Below are positions 5,601 through 7,604 of a stretch of DNA of 7,604 nt, in pieces. How positions within the stretch are numbered: the first letter of the stretch is position 1; every line of letters starts with the position of its first letter. The stretch spans positions 1 through 7,604 of the forward strand of contig JBLHWU010000277.1 in NCBI GenBank assembly GCA_047629355.1, given 5' to 3'. The stretch comes from CAYUNA01 sp047629355 (lineage in GTDB: Bacteria; Bacteroidota; Bacteroidia; Chitinophagales; Saprospiraceae). The translations under genes and the position numbers were made by a program. The notes below the pieces were generated by a model. It saw nothing but the letters and a program-made list of their open reading frames with translations. It did no database searches and had not been told where the DNA came from.

Positions 5601-7382
5601 AAATTGACAATTGTAAAATTGAACATTCATTTGGGATTCAAGGTCATTGTAAATTTGAATCGCACCACCGTAGGTTAGGGTTGTATTATTGCAATTAAAT
5701 GCGTCGCGAAGGCAGTTTTCAAAATTTAAATTATTGAAATTTAGCGCAACGCTTTCCGCAATACCGTCGTTTGGATTGGAGTCTATACAGCTATTTCCCA
5801 GGTAATTGTATTGGACGGCTCTCCGTGTATTTCCACCATCTAAAATGACGGGAGCATCATCCCAAACACCAAATAAAGTAATGCTCAACCCTTCAGGCAT
5901 TTTTGCAATTGGTACTAAATCACTAATGCCAGCAGCTAAAGAATAAGTACCCGAGTGAATGAAAATGGTATCAGCATCGCAAACAATATTGTCGAGGGCG
6001 TATTGAATGGTTTCGCACATATTGTTGAGGTCTCCACAGCCAGAGGTATTGTTTCCGAGGGTATTGCTGACATGGGCATTTTGACCACAAAGGGCGACTT
6101 TTATTTTAAGAGAATCGGTTCTTTCGCAAAGTGGGTCGCCTGGATTTGCCGTTAAAAATACCCAAAAGATACCTGTTTGACTAAAATTGAAATCTGCGTT
6201 GAAATTGGTGGAAAACGGAGGATCTCCATTTACCGACCATTCCCAAGTGTTACCATTCATTGAATTGTTAGTGAAATTAACGGTACTGTTGATTAGAACT
6301 TGCGTTTCACTTGCCGAAAAGTCAATAGTAACAAGTGTAGGGCAAGGGTCGTCGCAACCTTGTGAATTGAGTAAACTTGAGCGAACATTGTCAATGAAAA
6401 ACGCCATTCTGTCAGCTTGTCCTTGCGTAAAAGCAGAGTAGCAATTTAAATTGCCATAATCCATATAGTTCCAAAACATATCGTTTTGGTCGGTTGCAAA
6501 GCCTGAATTTATATCTGTCATGCAAGTATTTGCAGTGTCATTACAGGCTACCTGTGCCGTTGACTGGTCAGGAGGTGTATCGCAAACACGGTCACCATCT
6601 GCCATACAATCATTATTTGTACAACTACCTTGGAAGGTATGGTAAAGTCCCAAATAATGTCCCATCTCGTGGATATGCACACCCGAATTGGGGTTGGTAC
6701 TGCCGAAATATTGTGCTTCATTCATAATCCCATCTTCATCGCCACCGTGTGAGGTTGGAAAATAGGCATAACCTGCTACGCCAGTACCGACGCTTTGACT
6801 TAAAATTTCACCGACAATCCAGATATTAATGTAGCGCAGTGGGTCCCAGCGGCTGAGGTCTTTAACGTCCAAATCTTGGGTTTCCATCGTCATTTCGGTG
6901 AGCGGACTTTGCACACGATTGATGCCAGTTGATGGATTGCCCGAAGGGTCTTGTTTGGCGAGACAAAACTGAATTTTAGTATCTACTCCTATATTGGGGT
7001 TATAGTAGCCGATGTTTTCATAGGCTTCATTGAGGTGTAAAATGGCGTTTTCGACTTGGCTATCTGGAATATTTTCCGAACCACCATTGTGAATGATATG
7101 GACGACAACAGGAAGGATGTAATTTGGTGGGGTAACTGATTTGTTTTGATTGGCGTTTAAATGATTTTGGTAAAGTATTTCAAGGCTATTCAGTTGTTTT
7201 TTATTTTTTTTATTTAAAAAATGGGTATGAAAATAATCTGAACCGCAGTAATGGTTTTCACCTGAAATTGAAGGTGTGGTTTGATTTTCAGGTGTTTGTA
7301 GTGTTTTCAGTGACAACCAAAAGAAAGAAATGGTGGGAATCGTAAGTATAGCAAATAAGTTGAATAGGTAGCGATAACTCAT
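2673..7382 (-). CDS. Giant secreted M43 (pappalysin/cytophagalysin-type) metalloprotease with beta-helix, SprB repeats and gliding-type C-terminal domain
   Basis: This is a 1569-residue multidomain exported protease. Residues 1-25 are hydrophobic (Sec signal or anchor, no clear cleavage site). Residues 40-85 look like a propeptide; Cys-46 could act as a cysteine switch, as in ulilysin. The M43 catalytic domain spans about 86-345: HEMGHYLGLYH at 238-248 gives zinc ligands His-238, His-242, His-248 and base Glu-239, with the Met-turn Met-307 (NYMDYG). Next come a PKD-like domain (350-430), a right-handed beta-helix (432-795), Ig-like domains (795-860, 892-960, 965-1037), an acidic Ca-site-like motif (861-889), four 51-residue repeats (1044-1241), two SprB repeats (1244-1388), another Ig-like domain (1392-1470), and the gliding-motility-associated CHU_C domain (1472-1569), a T9SS type B signal. 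ATG 7382 precedes the signal directly. It probably acts on the cell surface, digesting or binding proteins; the substrate is unknown. Confidence 0.92.
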   Translation of the reverse strand: MSYRYLFNLFAILTIPTISFFWLSLKTLQTPENQTTPSISGENHYCGSDYFHTHFLNKKNKKQLNSLEILYQNHLNANQNKSVTPPNYILPVVVHIIHNGGSENIPDSQVENAILHLNEAYENIGYYNPNIGVDTKIQFCLAKQDPSGNPSTGINRVQSPLTEMTMETQDLDVKDLSRWDPLRYINIWIVGEILSQSVGTGVAGYAYFPTSHGGDEDGIMNEAQYFGSTNPNSGVHIHEMGHYLGLYHTFQGSCTNNDCMADGDRVCDTPPDQSTAQVACNDTANTCMTDINSGFATDQNDMFWNYMDYGNLNCYSAFTQGQADRMAFFIDNVRSSLLNSQGCDDPCPTLVTIDFSASETQVLINSTVNFTNNSMNGNTWEWSVNGDPPFSTNFNADFNFSQTGIFWVFLTANPGDPLCERTDSLKIKVALCGQNAHVSNTLGNNTSGCGDLNNMCETIQYALDNIVCDADTIFIHSGTYSLAAGISDLVPIAKMPEGLSITLFGVWDDAPVILDGGNTRRAVQYNYLGNSCIDSNPNDGIAESVALNFNNLNFENCLRDAFNCNNTTLTYGGAIQIYNDLESQMNVQFYNCQFFNNYANDLSGPNNNGRAASGGAIYFNGRASTNAPPSTESSIQIDSCLFVGNGCNQFPNGGHGGAVCVLFSQSATISNSFFCNNFVYSENADDGDLMFTRNIGGAVAFYDNTNLVMPHLYQVEDSYFVGNSALTGDGATFPSSSGAGGIYLVYGTGPSNFTPNILSIFGSHFYDNINEDGPFHYGNSTGTLQVSTTITGDEFNIDLGNDTTLCNDGILVLGDTLPFATYLWNTGDTTAIIEVMNVGIYSVTVVIGECSAVGNIEILPCEECGNGIDDDSDGLVDCDDPDLQNTCCCLPQPILDLGPDLNNCEETVQVLNAGSSFETYIWQDGLTQTQEFTAFQSGTYWVTVLDSCDNMQSDTIVISTDSAMEINLGSDSLICEGQSVTFSLNGFTTYEWQPTATLDCTDCSTVIATPSVSELYIVNATDENGCSRSDSMLILVIPENGNLIDSMTICQGDTIDVFGEMVFESGNFIDTVSNFGCEYYHLINVEIADSVLTMQTVFLCENDSILLYGNFENEAGFYQQIYTGENGCDSTDVTELVLLETFNVTDSVMICEMDTVILHGNLETQVGIYEALFIAENGCDSIHRFVLEVVDVINTSENPTICPEDSILIFGNFETGAGNYSQVGIAAGGCDSIHTITLDVLNSLLIDFQTSPTCPNESTGTVFAQVSGGLPPYQYFWETSGQGTETLTDLATGDYGLTVIDDFGCEIKGNFTVNSASTVDIEIETTDETCFGANDGILVISPIANLTYSLNGLPFTPQATYDNLQSGSYILSYLDDNNCENEVLFDINAAVEIFIDLPEDTFICLGDSLQLNTQTNVFNAPIFEWTPPLGLSCVDCPRPFARPFATTTYTAVVTNEDACTASDEIRVIVQPKREIFLPNVFSPNNDGINDYFYPQAGAGIAQILEFKVFDRWGELVFENNAFQPNNFVAGWDGTFRGKIMDSGIFVWYVKAAFLDNEVEVLKGDVLLLR
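2676..2969 (-). other. CHU_C / T9SS type B C-terminal domain of the M43 protease
   Basis: Residues 1472-1569 begin REIFLPNVFSPNNDGINDYF, the hallmark of the gliding-motility-associated C-terminal domain family. They continue through KVFDRWGELVFEN, GWDGTFRGK and the final GDVLLLR. Known members carry proteins across the outer membrane by type IX secretion and often place them on the surface, as with SprB. It is complete to the last residue. Confidence 0.9.
3219..3653 (-). other. Two SprB-type repeats in the M43 protease
   Basis: Residues 1244-1315 contain TCPNESTGTVFAQVSGGLPP, then PYQYFW, LATGDYGLTVIDDFGC, a good match to the SprB repeat found in the Flavobacterium gliding adhesin. Residues 1320-1388 are a more divergent second copy (TCFGANDGILVI, NLQSGSYILSYLDDNNC). 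Such repeats usually form extended surface stalks. Confidence 0.75.
3660..4253 (-). repeat. Four tandem 51-residue repeats coded in the M43 protease
   Basis: Residues 1044-1241 hold four copies of a unit patterned C-x-x-D-(S/T)-I-L-x-x-G-x-(F/L)-E ... G-x-Y ... N-G-C-D-S. The first cysteines are at 1050, 1100, 1151 and 1202 and the second at 1077, 1128, 1179 and 1230, so the period is 50-51 residues (about 153 bases). Each unit has one cysteine pair 27-28 residues apart, suggesting one disulphide per unit. Similar GCDS repeats are common in large secreted Bacteroidota proteins; the first copy is the most diverged. Confidence 0.8.
4716..4802 (-). other. Acidic MopE/thrombospondin-like calcium motif in the M43 protease
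   Basis: Residues 861-889 read CEECGNGIDDDSDGLVDCDD followed by a Cys triplet. The DxDxDG-like acidic spacing (DDDSDGLVDCDD) flanked by cysteines matches the short metal-binding repeat seen in MopE-like and thrombospondin type 3-like sequences. It sits between two Ig-like domains and could be a Ca-rigidified hinge (inference). Confidence 0.55.
4998..6089 (-). other. Right-handed beta-helix with Pmp-like motifs in the M43 protease
   Basis: Residues 432-795 start with the usual beta-helix entry (ETIQYALDN, then DTIFIHSGTYSL). They carry five GGA(I/V)- or GGI-type turns at about 572, 614, 656, 696 and 740, each followed by an FxxN-type motif (594, 642, 673, 720, 765). GGAI plus FxxN is the signature pair of chlamydial polymorphic membrane protein repeats; the period here is 40-44 residues. 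Such solenoids serve as adhesive or carbohydrate-binding stalks. No pectate-lyase catalytic residues can be identified by eye. Confidence 0.7.
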
Positions 7383-7496
7383 AATGTAATAAGGTTTAAA
7401 AATAGACTTTGCAGGAAATACGGCACTAAAATAATAGAGTTTTATTGATTATAAAAATAATATTAGGATTATTTCTTACAATAGTTCGTGGTAAAC
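7383..7496 (-). promoter_or_regulatory. Leader region of the M43 protease gene, no clear promoter
   Basis: This AT-rich stretch directly precedes the M43 start codon on the - strand and should hold its promoter. The closest match to a Bacteroidota -7 box is TATTTTAG, one base off TAnnTTTG, without a convincing -33 TTG. I cannot fix a start of transcription. No Shine-Dalgarno sequence is seen, as is usual in this phylum. Confidence 0.25.
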
Positions 7497-7604
7497 TCAA
7501 GCCCTATTAAGGTTGATTTTACCAAGATTAATGATTTTATTTCTGATAGCTTTAATTTTTGGCTGGTGTGGGTCAATCCCACACTCGGTAATAATTAAAT
7601 CTAC
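7497..7604 (-). CDS. Possible C-terminal tail of an unidentified upstream gene, cut by right edge
   Basis: Reading leftward from the edge, one frame stays open for 35 codons (starting VDLIITECGIDPHQPKIKAI) and ends at TGA 7499-7497. The other two frames on this strand close within ten codons. The residues are plausible for a Lys/Ile-rich protein end, and a same-strand gene 114 bases ahead of the M43 gene would make sense. I do not recognise it. A hairpin lies within the stretch, which is unusual for coding DNA, and a 35-codon run can arise by chance. Confidence 0.28.
   Translation of the reverse strand, partial: VDLIITECGIDPHQPKIKAIRNKIINLGKINLNRA
7566..7584. repeat. Perfect 7-bp GC-rich hairpin near right edge
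   Basis: GTGTGGG (7566-7572) and CCCACAC (7578-7584) are exactly complementary around a TCAAT loop, in otherwise AT-rich DNA. The small loop and compact stem recall the hairpins at 248-340 and may be a member of the same class of extragenic palindrome, though the stem sequences differ. Confidence 0.4.

Noticed and set aside
2735..5626. Several - strand open frames of 86-103 codons within the M43 gene
   Set aside because: They overlap the long frame in other phases, lack any motif and start in mid-domain; all are shadows.

Overview
The window looks like accessory chromosome from a Bacteroidota bacterium, most likely a Saprospiria/Lewinella/Cytophaga-like marine or sludge lineage. The evidence is AT-rich intergenic DNA, no clear Shine-Dalgarno sites, two secreted proteins carrying type IX secretion system (T9SS) C-terminal sorting domains, SprB-type repeats, and a small cysteine-rich lipoprotein. 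Taxonomy is an inference from protein families only; no RNA gene or marker gene is present.

Layout, left to right. Bases 1-633 are largely non-coding and hold two palindromic elements: a three-hairpin array with GAA triloops (248-340) and a long degenerate palindrome of about 180 bp (426-606). A possible start of a leftward membrane protein runs off the left edge (weak). A small lipoprotein gene follows on the + strand (634-960). It converges on a peptidase gene, with a perfect 16-bp inverted repeat between the two (968-1016) that is a likely shared terminator.

On the - strand, 1029-2573 encodes a secreted M28 zinc aminopeptidase-like protein with a T9SS type A sorting domain. It is broken by one in-frame TAG at 1479-1481, straight after the last zinc ligand. 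The frame continues intact for 149 codons after the stop, so this is a very recent nonsense mutation, a readthrough site or a base-call error. Upstream of it on the same strand, 2673-7382 encodes a 1569-residue secreted M43 (pappalysin/cytophagalysin-type) metalloprotease. It is fused to a PKD domain, a right-handed beta-helix with chlamydial Pmp-like motifs, Ig-like domains, an acidic Ca-binding-like motif, four 51-residue repeats, two SprB repeats and a gliding-motility-associated (type B) C-terminal domain. The right 222 bases hold leader DNA, a hairpin and possibly the tail of another leftward gene.

Together the two peptidases look like an exported, cell-surface or secreted protein-degrading pair: a large endoprotease with adhesive modules and a smaller exopeptidase-like enzyme. 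Both would depend on Sec and then T9SS, but through different classes of sorting signal. I see no defence system, CRISPR array, insertion-sequence transposase, tRNA or rRNA. The most unusual items are the amber codon in the M28 gene, the non-coding palindromes, and the domain mix of the giant protein.
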